64,000 bases of DNA from Diphasiastrum complanatum (GCA_029204225.1 CM055111.1:11607999-11671998); one strand, 5' to 3'. Counted from the first letter of the stretch, positions 25,121-37,047 are shown. Notes: generated by a model not told the origin, from the letters alone. Translations and numbers: made by a program.

Positions 25121-26539
25121 ATCAAGATTTCTTCCTATGTGAAGAACCTAAACTTATAACAACCAAAACTAACTTATGCCCCACGTATAGTTTTTGATCT
25201 TTAATGTGGATGACTAATCTCCATTGTATACAGGGTTTCACCATTAATTGTCATTGCTCCTCACATACATAGCATCCTGACTTGAAGATTGCCATTGTTT
25301 GTTTGGAGTTCTCCATTCAAGTTGAGAAGTGCACTTGCACTTGCACTATGTGTGAATAGATTTAACTGGAAATTCAACTGCTTTTTATTTTAGCATGTAG
25401 GCTATATAGAAAACTAGTTCTAGGGTGATAAACATGCTCTCTAGCAAACACATGAAAAAATCACCATAATTGAGTATGCTATAGATGTCATAGGGTAGCA
25501 AAACATGGACAATGTCAATGATCTTCCGACATGAAATCTTTTTCAACTCAGCAATAGGATTAGCACATAGATGCAACAAGTGATGGATAAAGGAGGAAAG
25601 GATTCAACAACATGGTCATATCAATTACACTTATCAGTCATGCCTTTGTATTTACTTCTAAGATGAATAACGTGCATTAGTAACCATTGAACTTGGAGGG
25701 CTTAATGTGCCTTGCCTTTGTAATAAGCCTATTCCAACCATAGAATCTTTATCACCTTCCATTAAATATTTAGCTTGATAAATAAATCTCCACAAGTATT
25801 AACATTAAGCTTGTTATTAGTAATCATTATTAATATCCCAATGCTGCAAGTCCAATTATGGGGACCTCAAGGTGATATAAAGAATAATCCATGTGAAGCG
25901 GTGCTAGCCAATTTTTGGCCAAATTATGCTCTTTATTTGTAGTTCAGTTTTGGCGTATGCAATTGCAAATGTTGTCTATACATTGCTAATGCTAAGTTCA
26001 AATATTGCTGCAATATTGGGAAAATAGTTTATTGGTTCAATTTGAAATAAGTTGATTGGTTGTAAAGCTTTTCAAGTTGTATCATTTATTTTTTTATTGT
26101 TATGTGATCTCTTTATCAATGGATTACTGGCAAGGAGGATGAGAATTTGTCATATTTTGTATTCTGATCTAATGATTTACTTCTCATGTTTTACCTCCTT
26201 ATGTTTTTGAATCATAACATTATTTTATTCTCCAGAAGACATATCAAGAAATTTTTCAGTCAAAGAGAACTTGCATCATTTCTAGCAACATTGATAACAC
26301 GCTATTGTTATCTGAATGTACATCGAGGTCTACTTCTTGTAGAGGTGATTATATTCCATTCAAGGTCACTCGTTATTGATTTTCTTGTGTTGCACGTTTG
26401 CTGGTTTGGAATGTGATATTGGTTTTTACAATAACTGCATTCAGGATCTAGCGCCATAAAGCCTCCTTTCCAATTTGTGCAAGAACCACCTATTGGCACG
26501 ATCTGCTCAACACAATTGGAGTGGAAAAACTTGACAACA
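25121..26539. other. Stretch upstream of the MULE-like pseudogene
   Basis: AT-rich. The frame 26186-26416 (+) might hold an upstream exon of the transposase (HIKKFFSQRELASFLATL), but I cannot assign it to a domain. No terminal inverted repeat was found by eye. Confidence 0.3.
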
Positions 26540-29290
26540 TGAAATCGTGAGGGGAGTGGAGTTTGAAGTTGCCTATATCCTATTCTCACGAGTTCAGGAT
26601 TTCATTGAGGACAAAGAAAAAAATGACAGTGCACCTACAAACTTCACAAAGAGACGACAAAAAGTGAATTCTCCAGAAAATTTAAAACATCCCTTGGTAG
26701 AAAGCTTCTTGAGGTGTTCATGGTTTTTCCTATAATCATCTTTCTTGTGACATCCGAAGTCAATGCAAAAAAAGAAAGTAGTATTTTAAATATAATTGTC
26801 TGTGCAAACTAACTCAAAATTGGATTTACCATTTTAGGTATTGGTGCTCGTTTGGACCTGATGATCATAGAAATGTGACGCCTCAATTGGAAGATGTATC
26901 GTTAAGACCCAAGCATGGCCAAGAATGTAGACGGAGTTTGATTAGTAGAGGTGAGAGCTTGTCAAGGAGTTGCCAATGTAACTTCTCGATCAAGCAATTG
27001 TACCTATGTCCAGATGTGGCTGAGGTTTGCTTCTATGAAAGACGCCATGTAAATAAAAACGGAAACCCGTGTCATGGTACATTTGACATCTCATCGCAAG
27101 GTTCTAGGGCCCAATTTGCTCGCAAGCTGTCAAAGGAGAAAAAAAGATGGCTACTATGTAGGCTTTATGAAAAAGCCAGGTGTGATGAATGAGTATAAAG
27201 CAATGCTTGCTAGCAAGAGGAATTTTGATGTAGACTATATTCAATGTAGAGATGATTTTTTGACCAAACAAGACATATCGAACTTTTATGCGAGGTTGTC
27301 AATGGAAACTTTCAACTACATGAAGATGATGCACGAAGTGTGCACTTGTGGACAATGCAAAATCAAAAGAAAGTGTTTTTTTTACCAAATCTTCAGTACG
27401 AAAGACAAATCTCCATTTATTTTGGATGTTTAAACTAAATTTCAAATGAAGAGGATGTTGTTGCTTGGTCACAATAGCATTCTAGCCATGGATGCCACAT
27501 TTGGAACTAATAGATTCAAAGTAATAAATGTAAAAATTGCAATCTACTTCCTTTGCATGTAAATAATTTTTTTTTTTAAATTCTCAAATTCAATGTGAGG
27601 TTCGTAGTATCAACTCTTCACAATGTTGGCATTCGACACATTCCAAAATGGCGTACCAGTGGCATGGGTACTCACTAGTAGTTCAAAGACCAAAGATATC
27701 ATTCCATGGTTGCAGAAACTAAAGGACAAGATGTGTGAGTTGAATGTGAACTGACAGCCAAATGGATTTATGGTGGATGATGTTGACTGTGAAAAAAATG
27801 CGTTAAGGTAAAAAAAATTGTCTAGCGAACGTCTATGTAAAAGTTGGTTTTCATGTTTTTGTTTGTTTTTTGTCTTCTCATTTTAGAGCGTGTATTTTGT
27901 TTTGTAGATGCGTATTTCGATGCCACATCTTCTTGTGTCTTTGGCATGTTCGAAGATGTTGGTTCAAGCATAATGTGCAAAGTTTGCAATTGGGAAAAGA
28001 GAATAAAAATGTTCAAAATATTAGGAGAAATATGTACATTGGGTGTTATGGCAAACCTTCAATAGATGAAAACATAGAACGTAGACGTGAACTTCTCAAC
28101 TTTTTCATGGACACCTTCAAAGAAGAAGAGATCTTTATGAAGTACTTCAAAGATACATGACTTTCAAAAATTGGTGTGTATTGCATATTCAAGTCATGTT
28201 TGCACTTTTTTGTATCGTAATAAGCAATTAAACACAAACGCATCTAACTTTTTGAAATGTTTCAGATATGTGGATAAGGACAACAAGGATTATGCCTTTA
28301 GCAAACCAAGACACAAATGGTGCCATTGAAGCTTTCCATGCCAATTTGAAGGGTCATCACCTTCTCACGAAAAAAGCAATGAGAAATAGGTGGGGTCGAT
28401 TGGTTATTGCATGTATTGTTGACTGATGTGGAAAACCATTACACATACCTAGATTTTTGTAAAACTTATGGTTTTATCACAAATAGCACAAAGGAGAGGT
28501 TAGTCGAACATGCTTTGATTCAAGCACGTAAAATGGAGATTCCCACGTGTCCCTTTCCTTTGATCCAGATATCCCTTCAGTCATTAGCATGTCTGATTTC
28601 AATAAATTGCATTCAGTATACAATGCTGCTTTAGAATGGGCTTGTTGCACATGTGAAAAAGGTAACATTTGCAAGCACCAAGTGAAAGTGCTTCAAATGT
28701 TGATTGGAATAGGAGAGGGCCGCATTGTGCAACATATTGGCACTCGATGGGGAACTCAACATGGTGGCCTCTCTCAACTACCTGAGTCTACTCCGAACGA
28801 AATCAATATTGATGAGCATACTAGAGTGCAATCTTTTGACCTAAACGAAGATCCTAATCCTTCTCTTATAAAGTTCAAAAATTCATGTGATGACCAAGAA
28901 AGGAGTGAAGGATACTTAAGGTCAAAAGTTTTGGAAGCCAAGAAAATTATGGAAGAGATCAATGGAATGGTTTCTACAAGTAAAGATAGCTTGCTAATAG
29001 ACAACATCATATCACAACTTCGTCTTATAAGAGGCATATGTCAAAGTGGTGCAAGTAGCTCAAGACATACTGAGGAGATAGCTTACTTGGAGCCACTTCA
29101 ACCAGTAGATGATGGCTTTGGCAATAGCTTGCAAAGGGCAAAACCAGTAGTTGAGGTGATTCTTGGTGGAAAGCGAAAGAAGACATCGCATGCTCATACA
29201 CATGAGCAATCAGAATCATGGAGGGAACCAAGTGCACGTACCGGTAGACGAAATATGACGACTCTTCATATGACGACACCTAAGAACTAA
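26540..29290 (+). pseudogene. MULE/FAR1-like transposase with SWIM zinc finger, decayed, four introns recognisable
   Basis: Related to Mutator-like (MuDR) transposases and the domesticated FHY3/FAR1 proteins. Introns with GT...AG ends that restore the frame: 26723-26837, 27521-27607, 27808-27886 and 28174-28265. Exon 1 ends near KHPLVESFLRCSW, and exon 2 starts YWCSFGPDDH. The three acidic residues of the transposase core are visible: ILAMDATFGTNRF (before intron 2), NGFMVDDVDCEKNAL (before intron 3) and GAIEAFHANLKG (after intron 4). CLWHVRRCWFKHN lies between the second and third. A SWIM finger C-T-C-EKGNI-C-K-H follows at about 28645-28680, within the final frame (28547-29290), whose tail is low-complexity. 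Damage: stops at 27431-27433, 27752-27754 and 28158-28160, and frameshifts near 27139, 28400 and 28540. Not functional as it stands. Terminal repeats were not identified, so whether it is a transposon or a former host gene is open. Confidence 0.8.
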
Positions 29291-29755
29291 CTTGCCCTTG
29301 GTATGTCATGTTTTGTTTTGCTCTTTTTAATGTAAGTGCAAATTTGCAACAATTACTAATAGTCTTTATTCGATTCATGTGCTAACCTAGTTGAATGTTG
29401 TCTTAAAACATGATCTTCTTTGATAAGTGCGAATGAAAGTTGATGCAATTGAGATCATTTTCTATGGCGGGACATGCTTATTGATGTACTTTGGTCAGAT
29501 GCATAATATAATGAATTACTATTTTGGCCTGCAGGAGATATAGTTACTAATGAATGTGAAGTCTTTTTCTTGTTGTTTGTTACATTTGAATTTGTTTATT
29601 TTACGTTATTGCTATATGCCTCCCAACAAAGATCTTATATTTTTATTGTTATCGCTTGAAAAGCACATCCATATTTGTTAGTGGAACTAATGTAGGTATT
29701 TAATCGAATGAATGTTGTTACCATTTTGCAAAAAGTTTACGGATGTATTATTATA
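29291..29755. other. 3' flank of the MULE-like pseudogene
   Basis: AT-rich, no frame or repeat of note before the inverted-repeat element that begins at 29764. Confidence 0.4.
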
Positions 29756-29763
29756 GCTAACAC

Positions 29764-30173
29764 CATGAAATTTGAGAACCGTGTACGGTTCACAGCGGTT
29801 CTCAGAACCGTACAGTGAACCGTATGGTTCTAAGGGTGAACCATGGTGAACCATACTAATTAATTAATAAAAAAAAATTTAGTTACCACCCCCAAAAATA
29901 GCCCAAAAAAATGTTAAAAAAAGGCCAAAAAACCAGAATTGTTTAGGGAGTATAATTATTTAGCATACTTAGAAAAAAAAAATCCAAAGCAGGTCCCTCT
30001 CTCTCAATCTCTACCACAAAATATGTGAAATAAAGACAAAAATGCCTTGGGAGGGGTTTTGGGGAGAAATTGGGAAAAAATTAATTAATTAATTAATTGA
30101 TTAATTAAATACAAGAATTGTACCACGGTTCATAAATCGTGGTACGGTTCACCACAAGGTTCCGAGTTCTATG
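29764..30173. mobile_element. Non-autonomous hAT-type inverted-repeat element, 410 bp (copy B)
   Basis: Begins CATGAAATTTGAGAACCGTG and ends GAGTTCTATG. Same family as 38396-38887: both carry palindromic blocks around GAACCGT...ACGGTTC, the core AATAGCCCAAAAA and TGCCTTGGGAGGGGTTTTGG, and a second palindromic block (ACCACGGTTCATRAAYCGTGG) near the right end. Flanking octamers GCTAACAC (left) and CTTAACAC (right) match at 6 of 8 positions, consistent with a decayed 8-bp target duplication. It has no coding capacity. Confidence 0.8.
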
Positions 30174-30379
30174 CTTAACACATCTACAAAATAATTCGCA
30201 TGCAAATTGAATTCTCGACATAAAAGGGATGGCTATCTGCTCTCTAGGATTATAAGACGAATTGAACGATGAGGTTCAATGTGTTTAACCTCACTCGAAT
30301 GTATATCAATGTCATCCAATGGAATTGTCGAAATGAACAACCATTACATGATATTACATGGAATTGTGGAAATGAACAA

Positions 30380-30383
<4 letters not shown>

Positions 30384-30458
<75 letters not shown>
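30384..30458. repeat. (TC)n microsatellite, about 75 bp
   Basis: Nearly perfect TC/CT run followed by GTATGTGTCTCTCCCTCC. It produces Ser-Leu open frames that are not genes. Confidence 0.95.
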
Positions 30459-30462
<4 letters not shown>

Positions 30463-30554
30463 GTGTCTCTCCCTCCCTCCCTCTCTATGTTGTGTGGTCT
30501 CTGTTCTACTACAATTAGTCTTAGCAGAGTTTGATATAAGGACGGTTCTTTATT

Positions 30555-30830
30555 TTATGGGGACCGTCCAAAACTGGAGGTAGCCCTGGCGAGTCACCGG
30601 GCGCAAGTGCCAGGCATGTATCGTGAAGGATGAGCCACGGGCACAGGCAGGTAGCCGGAAGGAGAGGCCACGGGCCGCGCAGGCAGGCAGCAGCCGGAAG
30701 GACGAGCCACAGGCACAGCCAGGCAGGCAGGGTGCGGTGCAAGCTGGGGGCGACTGAGATTATGGGGGCAGCCTTGTAGTTTGACGGTCTAGGTTGCCTG
30801 TCATGCTTTTTTTCAATGACGGTTTGATAA
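30555..30830. mobile_element. Possible small GC-rich inverted-repeat element upstream of the RRM gene
   Basis: GACCGTCCAAAACTGG near 30565 and the reverse complement of TAGTTTGACGGTC near 30778 could be diverged terminal inverted repeats around a GC-rich body with repeated GGCAGGCAG and CCACRGGCAC phrases. No target duplication was found, so this is weak. Confidence 0.3.
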
Positions 30831-31045
30831 ACCATTTGACTTTCAAATCTGAAATGAAATTTAATAATTTAGAAATGAGTACTAATTTCAAAGATGAGTC
30901 CCTAAGTTGTAACGGGTAGCTATATAAGTAAAAAAACAAAGGTGCATGTCAAAATGACGTATTTGAATTGTATGTGCCTGTCTGCTATGACGGCCAAAGT
31001 TTTAGGAAGCCTGTATTTTTACAGCCAAAATGGCTTTTGACAGTC

Positions 31046-31129
31046 AATACGGCCGTCAAACTGCAAGGCTGTATAATGGGGGGCTCTAATACGGCTGTCA
31101 AACTCCAAGGCTGTATAATGGGGGGCTCT
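31046..31129. repeat. 42-bp tandem duplication in the RRM gene upstream region
   Basis: Two adjacent units beginning AATACGGC.GTCAAACT and ending AATGGGGGGCTCT, differing at a few bases. It lies about 650-730 bp before the start codon and roughly 60 bp before the putative leader. Confidence 0.85.
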
Positions 31130-31159
31130 GAAATAAGCGGGTGGACATGGACACTCTAT

Positions 31160-31775
31160 CCAATCTGGTGACCTTCCTTCGTTCGCTTTGCTATTTTTCT
31201 CTCTTGCACGCTCGACTCTCGAGGAAGCCCTAGGCGAACGATCTTCATCGTCTTCGTATTCGTCTTCGTCTTCATCATCAGGTAATGGATGCTGCACCTT
31301 CTTCAAAGATCGCCATCCGGAAGCGCATCGTCTTATTCTTGACTTAGTTGCTCTTCCTCCTCAAATGCATCATTTATATGTATCACTGCACAGTTCTTTT
31401 CCTACTGGTTATACGTTTCATCTGCTTTAGCTCTTCCGGCGTCCTTAAATGCATCCTTTATCTCTGTCGTTACGACTCGGTGTACAGTTCTTTTAGGTCG
31501 TTTTCCTGCATTTTCTGAAACTGGTTATATTTTTTCATGCTTTAGCTCTTCCGGGCTCTTGCAGCATTCGCTTGCTTTGGTAGGTTTGGTTATTTGATTC
31601 ATTTGGTCCATCTCAGGCATTGCACGGTTTGGTGCATTTGATGTGACATTAATATAACGTAACATTGAGTGTGAATCTTGTTGTTCTATAGCTACTATTT
31701 TGTTTTTGCATAGCTAGGGGTTTCATTCGCCTTATATTTCGCTCGCCCTCGTGTTGGCTTGTGGTTGTAACAGCC
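31160..31775 (+). promoter_or_regulatory. Putative 5' UTR with leader intron of the UBA2-like gene
   Basis: A CT-rich, leader-like stretch (about 31165-31281) ends CATCATCAG and is followed by GTAATGG at 31282, a good donor. Candidate acceptors are TAGCTAG ending at 31717 or GTTGTAACAG ending at 31773, so the leader intron would be about 440-490 bp. A CCAAT sequence is near 31160. I could not place a TATA box with confidence. Splice calls are by eye only. Confidence 0.45.
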
Positions 31776-33152
31776 ATGGACCAGAAGAAGCGCAAGCTGG
31801 AGGAAAACGGGGTCAATGAAGTAGAAAAAGAGGATGTCAAACGGCTGATGGATATTCTTAACCAAGAACAGTTGTATGAAATTCTACAGAACGCGGCTGT
31901 TTTGCATGAAGATGTTTTAGATGAGATTCGAAAGCATGTCGATAAAGATCCAGTACATAGGAAGATCTTCGTCAGGGGACTGGGATGGGATACGACCACT
32001 GAAACTGTTAAGAACATGTTTTCTCAGCACGGTGAGGTTGATGAGGCAATAGTGATCAAAGACAAAGCAACGGGGAAGAGTAGAGGGTTTGGTTTTGTGA
32101 CCTTTAGACACATGGATGGGGCTCTGCGTGCTTTGAAAGATCCAAGCAAGAAAATTGACGGCAGAATGACTGTTTGTCAACTAGCAAGCTCCGGGCCTTC
32201 TGCAGCACCTGTGCAGCAGGAAGATTTGTCAACTCGGAAGATCTTTATTGGAAATGTACCACAAGATTTTCCTTCAGATAGGTTATTGAGCTTCTTTTCT
32301 CAATTTGGAGAAATAGCAGAAGGGCCGTTGGGATATGATAAAGCAACAGGAAAATCCAGAGGCTTTGCTTTGATAATATTCAAATCTTCAGAAGCTGCTC
32401 AGAGTGCCCTGCAGGAACCCATGAAATTGATAGACGGACATCAAGTTGTCTGCAAAGTTGCTACCGATGGGCAACATCAGAAGCAGGTGACCATGGCAGG
32501 TCTTCAGGAGGGAGCTGATCCTGGAAAATTGCTAGGGTTTGGCTCTCAGTATGGAGCTGCTGCAATCCAGGGGGGTTCTAATGTGCAGTATGGTCAAGTC
32601 AATAGAAATAGCATGATGCCAGGACTACCTATGAATCAAGCTCTTAATGGTAATCCAAATCAAAATGTCCACCCAGCACTGCATGCAGGTCTTATGAACC
32701 AGAATCAGGGGTATGGGTCTGCCGACGGGAACCCTAATGCCCATCAGCTCACCAGCTCATTAAATCCTCCTCTAAACCCTCATTTGAATTTTCCATTAGG
32801 TTCTCAGCATGCTCAGGCAAACCCTCAACATGGTGCAGGGCAGGCACTTCAGCCTCAGGCATCTACTAGAGCTGGAGTACCAGCTTATGCAGTGCAGGGG
32901 GGTGGTGGGGCTTACAATAGCCAGCTTCCTGTGAGTGGGCAGCCTGCAAATTATCATTCCTCATCTGCCACTTCTTTTTATGGGATGGCGGCAAGCTCTG
33001 TGCCATTGCAGACAGCTGGTGTACCTCTGCAGCAAGGTGCAGGATCATCTTACTTGATGGGATCCTATCCTAATGCTCAGCAGCTACCTGTTTCGTCTGC
33101 ACCTCGTGCCCAAATTGCTGGTCAGCTCCCTAACATGCCTTCATATTACTAG
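31776..33152 (+). CDS. UBP1-associated protein 2-like RNA-binding protein with two RRM domains
   Basis: A 458-residue protein. The ATG at 31776 sits in GCCATGG and begins MDQKKRKLEENG, a basic start typical of plant UBA2 proteins. The frame is open upstream to a GTG at 31761 but has no ATG there, so 31776 is preferred. RRM1 is about residues 63-138, with KIFVRGLGW as RNP2 and KSRGFGFVTF as RNP1. RRM2 is about 155-231, with KIFIGNVPQ and KSRGFALIIF, the second lacking the usual aromatic at one RNP1 position. A helical, charged segment (20-60) precedes RRM1. Residues 232-458 are Gln/Asn/Gly/Ala-rich and low-complexity, ending NMPSYY. In angiosperms this family is nuclear, binds U-rich 3' UTR RNA with UBP1, and acts in mRNA stability and ABA or wound responses; transfer of that role here is inference. 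The coding region is one uninterrupted exon. It is the only intact cellular gene in the window. Confidence 0.93.
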   Translation: MDQKKRKLEENGVNEVEKEDVKRLMDILNQEQLYEILQNAAVLHEDVLDEIRKHVDKDPVHRKIFVRGLGWDTTTETVKNMFSQHGEVDEAIVIKDKATGKSRGFGFVTFRHMDGALRALKDPSKKIDGRMTVCQLASSGPSAAPVQQEDLSTRKIFIGNVPQDFPSDRLLSFFSQFGEIAEGPLGYDKATGKSRGFALIIFKSSEAAQSALQEPMKLIDGHQVVCKVATDGQHQKQVTMAGLQEGADPGKLLGFGSQYGAAAIQGGSNVQYGQVNRNSMMPGLPMNQALNGNPNQNVHPALHAGLMNQNQGYGSADGNPNAHQLTSSLNPPLNPHLNFPLGSQHAQANPQHGAGQALQPQASTRAGVPAYAVQGGGGAYNSQLPVSGQPANYHSSSATSFYGMAASSVPLQTAGVPLQQGAGSSYLMGSYPNAQQLPVSSAPRAQIAGQLPNMPSYY

Positions 33153-33700
33153 ATGTCAGGTGAGACAATCTATCCTTTTATGGACCTCTATTTTAAGAAT
33201 ATGGATTTTGGCTTGCTTCATGTTCATGTTTATGTTCATGTTCTTGCATAGTGTAAATTTGGTACATTGTATGCCCTAAGTGTACGTTATTGGTTGAACC
33301 TTTTTCTTTCCTTTGATAGAGTACATATTTTGAGCACCCATTTTGAGAAAGAGCATAAATACCATTTTACAACCTCCTCCAATATAAGTTTTAGTCTAGT
33401 CATGCATTCTGCTCACATAGTTAGCTTGACATCAGTCACCTTGCAACATAAAGTGGATCCGAAGGATTTCAGGTTTTGGCCTCTTTGGTCCGGGAGGAAC
33501 TAGTTACTTGTTTGACGTGGTTTTCTGTTGATTTTTTGTGTGTTCTGCCTTTAACCTGAGATTTTAATCTGAAATACTCTTGTTCAGCAAGAAATAATGG
33601 AAATTCAAACTTTTCAAGGGTTAGTTTCTTGTAAACGAATGAGGAAGAAAAGCTAGAAAGAGGGCATAGACACCCTAGGAGGCGGTAGAGATTACTGAAC
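33153..33700 (+). other. Start of the UBA2-like 3' UTR with a candidate UTR intron donor
   Basis: Seven bases after the stop codon, CAG is followed by GTGAGAC (donor at 33160), which suggests an intron in the 3' UTR, as reported for plant UBA2 genes. I could not identify the matching acceptor or the polyadenylation site; the 3' UTR may extend several kilobases. Confidence 0.4.
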
Positions 33701-34310
33701 CACCACAAGGCACCAAATGTGTGATTCTGGCAATCTGAATAACAAAATAAAGTTCCGAAAATTGGGGTCTAGCTTTCAACCTTGGCTGAAAATTTGGCAG
33801 TGATTTCCAAGAACACTAGGAAATGGCTACTAGATCTCTGGATAGAGGCACATGGAATTTTGGTGGGCAATTCTCTCTCCATAGCTCCGATACCCACTGT
33901 AACGAACTTCGACCCAAATACACAAGATAGCAAATCATTTTACTTTATTGATCTCTTTTCATAGTCAAAGGGTAAAACCCCTAAGAAAGTATTGCTGCAA
34001 GCCTCCTCCAAACCTCTACTGCATAGGAATGAATGAACGAGAAATGCCTCTCCGAAGGCCCACATATCCAAACCCTCGAACACCCACTAAACCCTGACAC
34101 ATTCTAAGTTGACACATGGTGCACGTAAGTTAGCCACCAATGCTTAGTGGTAAAGATTTAGTGATCTACCCCAAGGCACCAATCGTGTGATCCTGGTGAT
34201 TTGAATGCAAAATTAAATTCGAAAAATTCGGGAGCTGAAAATTGGGCGCTGACATTTAAGAACACTAGGAAATGGGCACTAAACTCTGGATAACAAAGTC
34301 AAACCCTTGA
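33690..34310. repeat. Diverged direct repeats of ~150 bp
   Basis: Segments at about 33700-33845 and 34170-34300 share AAGGCACCAA..GTGTGAT.CTGG, AAGAACACTAGGAAATGG and CTCTGGATA in the same order, about 470 bp apart. Origin unknown. Confidence 0.6.
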
Positions 34311-37030
34311 ACAAAACTCAATATGTTCTTAGTTGAACACAAGTTATCCACCATTGCTTGCCACTTGCTAGGACCCTGACACATAGGCAAACAGGCAGAA
34401 ATTGCTAACATTGTCAGACCACAGTCAATTTGTCCCGCATTTTAGGAGGTTAGTCTAGCAGCCTTTAAGCATGACCATCTGATGACTTGGGCGTTTTTGA
34501 TACATGGATATGGAAGGCTATCATGGTACATGGATATAGACTATGACAGTACAAAATTTTTGGAGAGCAAATAGACATGTGATGGTGGAACATATCAGCT
34601 GCAAACAACTAGTCAAGAGCTAAGACTACCACAAAAACTTGTACTAATGCAAGAAAGAACCATACTTTATAGGAAGAGAATTTTGAAGAAAGTCTACTAT
34701 TTTGGCTAGCCCTATATGTTTGTTACAATGTTTGAAAAATGAAGACCAAGATGATTGATTGGTGTTGCTGCCGATGATTATCCATGCTCTAGGCGAGCAA
34801 TCAAATCGGGTTTGGAAGGGTTATCTATTGACCTATTGGTTTAACTTGACTTTATAGTTCCATACCACGTTTCTTAGGAGCAGGTAACCCAATTAATTTG
34901 CATGTATTGTCATTCATCCACACTTCATGTCGTGATGCTTCTTCATAAGACGCAGGCTCTTCTGGACTTGACTTGAAAGCAGACTTAGCATATTTTACGT
35001 CAAATTTGTAACTGATCGGTTCTTATTTTCTCTGAATGAACACCAAGCAAAAGAGAAGGAAGAATAATCCTGACGTTCATGCTGAAATATCCTTACCATC
35101 CTTTGCCTTCATCCAAAGGCTTGATTTTCTCCTGTACTTCAAGATGTGATAGATCATAGAACACTTTACAACTGTCATAGGAACTCTCAACCATGTACAT
35201 AATCCAACATCAATGAATTATTGCAACTTAGTACTATGTCCACAAGAAGTTTAAAAATTGTGGGTGCATTTCTGACCTTCCTCATCATCATCATATCACT
35301 TAATACAAGGCCAACCATTTCTTATAAAGCCCTTACTTAGTAAGAAAGGGAACAAAAAGGTTGTAGTGATGTATAAAGGACAGGCAAATCTTGCACCCAC
35401 GTTCCAAGCAAGTTTCTGCTTGCTACAAAGAAGAGATTCTGTTTGAAGTGACGTTGGAATATGCACATAATCTCTCTTCTCATTCTGATTTTCTTAGCTA
35501 TGGCTTTCCCATCAATATATTTTTGGAATATACTTCATTATAAATTCAATGGCTATCATGTGATTCCTGGATGAATTCACTTCCAGTGATCATGTTAAGT
35601 TTTTACTGCCCTAGTAGTTTGCTGCTTTTTCACCAAAGGAAGCGTTGTCCTCTTAAGTTTTAGGTTTGTATGGGTGTGTGTGCTTCAAGCGTGGTTTTTA
35701 TGATTTTGATAGCATTATGTTCAATGGTTTACTATTGCAAGAAAAAAAGTTGTAGTTTCATGGGACATTATGTACCAGGTAATCCGCACAACCATGCTCT
35801 GCTTGTTATGTTTTGGCACACATGCCAGTACAACCAACAATAAGTCTTTCTAGTTTAACTGGTATATTAGGAGTCAAAAGTACTTGATTCTTCATTCACT
35901 CTTTAGTTGCTTCAAAAGGCTTAATGTTTAGTATTTTAAATTTTAGTTCCTCTGTAGTTGCATTTTTTCTGGGATTTCCTTGGTTTGTTGGTAATGTAAT
36001 CTTTTTTTCTGGAAGGTGTTTTAATCAAGTGAATTTGAATGTTTCCTGATTTTCCTGCAATTCACCAACAGCATTCATCGCTACCTGAGTGACTTTGGGT
36101 TTCCATCTTAATGCTCGATATTATATTCTTCCCATGCTGCTCATCAATCAGAAATTCGGTATGTTTTCCAAGTGGCAAAGCCTTTTGTTGCAGAGGATGT
36201 TTGACAAGTTGCAGTAATAGAATTAATGTTGAATGCTGGCAACCTCAAAGCATTCTGTCGAAGATTTGGCATCTAGTGGTAGAGTTTTTTATTACCCATT
36301 CTGAAAGCAGCAGTTGTCTTTCTCACTGAACCTGAAAGTTTGACAGAAATATTTGCAGAAATAGGGATTAAAAAGCTAGTTTTTCATTCGTATGCTTTCA
36401 GTTTTATCTACTTTGTAGAAGCGATTTCTTGAAGATCTAATTACCATTGTAGATTTGCATTTGAAGGCAGAGACAAATTATCTAGGAAAGGAATTTTGTT
36501 ACTAAAGTAGATCAATCAGGACATAGGCTGAATGTAGATGGGAGACATGAAGCCAACTTTTTCTTTTCTGATTGTTCTTAGAATTTAGCTTTAGATATAT
36601 GTATCCGAGCCTGGTATATTTGGCTAAGTCTTATAACCTGGCAATGGTTGGGGGTCTACAGCTTGATTTGTTCTTTTTCAAATCTTGGTTTACTACTTTT
36701 GATGTTCATTTAGAAAATCTTATTCCCAGCATTTTTATGGTGATTGAATCAGTCGATAGAGGTATGTGTTTTGTAGAAAGCGTGCAAAGGAAAAGCAGTT
36801 ACATTCTATTGTGAAAGCAGTCCTCTATGAACTTCATGTATTGCAACTTCAGGCATTCTTTGTGATTCTCGTCGATGTCAAGACTCAATTTTTTTTTCCG
36901 TTTTCTTGACCTTGCTGATAAGTCCCCTGACCTCGACTCTTTCTACCAGATTAGTAACTAAGTAAAATGTGCAAATAATTTCCCGGTAAGAGGTATTATG
37001 GTGATCATTTTCTTTTTTTGATCTGTACAT
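34311..37030. other. Long stretch without a recognised gene, possibly UBA2 3' UTR intron or intergenic
   Basis: Mixed composition, less AT-rich than the left end of the window. The frames at 36111-36329 and 36572-36814 (+) lack domain features. TTGTTGCAG near 36186-36194 followed by AGGATGTTTGAC is a possible acceptor. No repeats of note. Confidence 0.3.
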
Positions 37031-37047
37031 TTCCAAAATGAATATGT

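Noticed and set aside
26308-26589. Minus-strand 93-residue frame with several Cys residues
   Set aside because: It overlaps the plus-strand transposase exon, which has consistent splicing and domain order.
30269-30583. Ser-Leu-rich open frames
   Set aside because: Produced by the TC microsatellite.
31761-31775. Five extra N-terminal codons for the UBA2-like protein
   Set aside because: The upstream codon is GTG, whereas ATG at 31776 has an excellent initiation context and gives the family's usual basic N-terminus.
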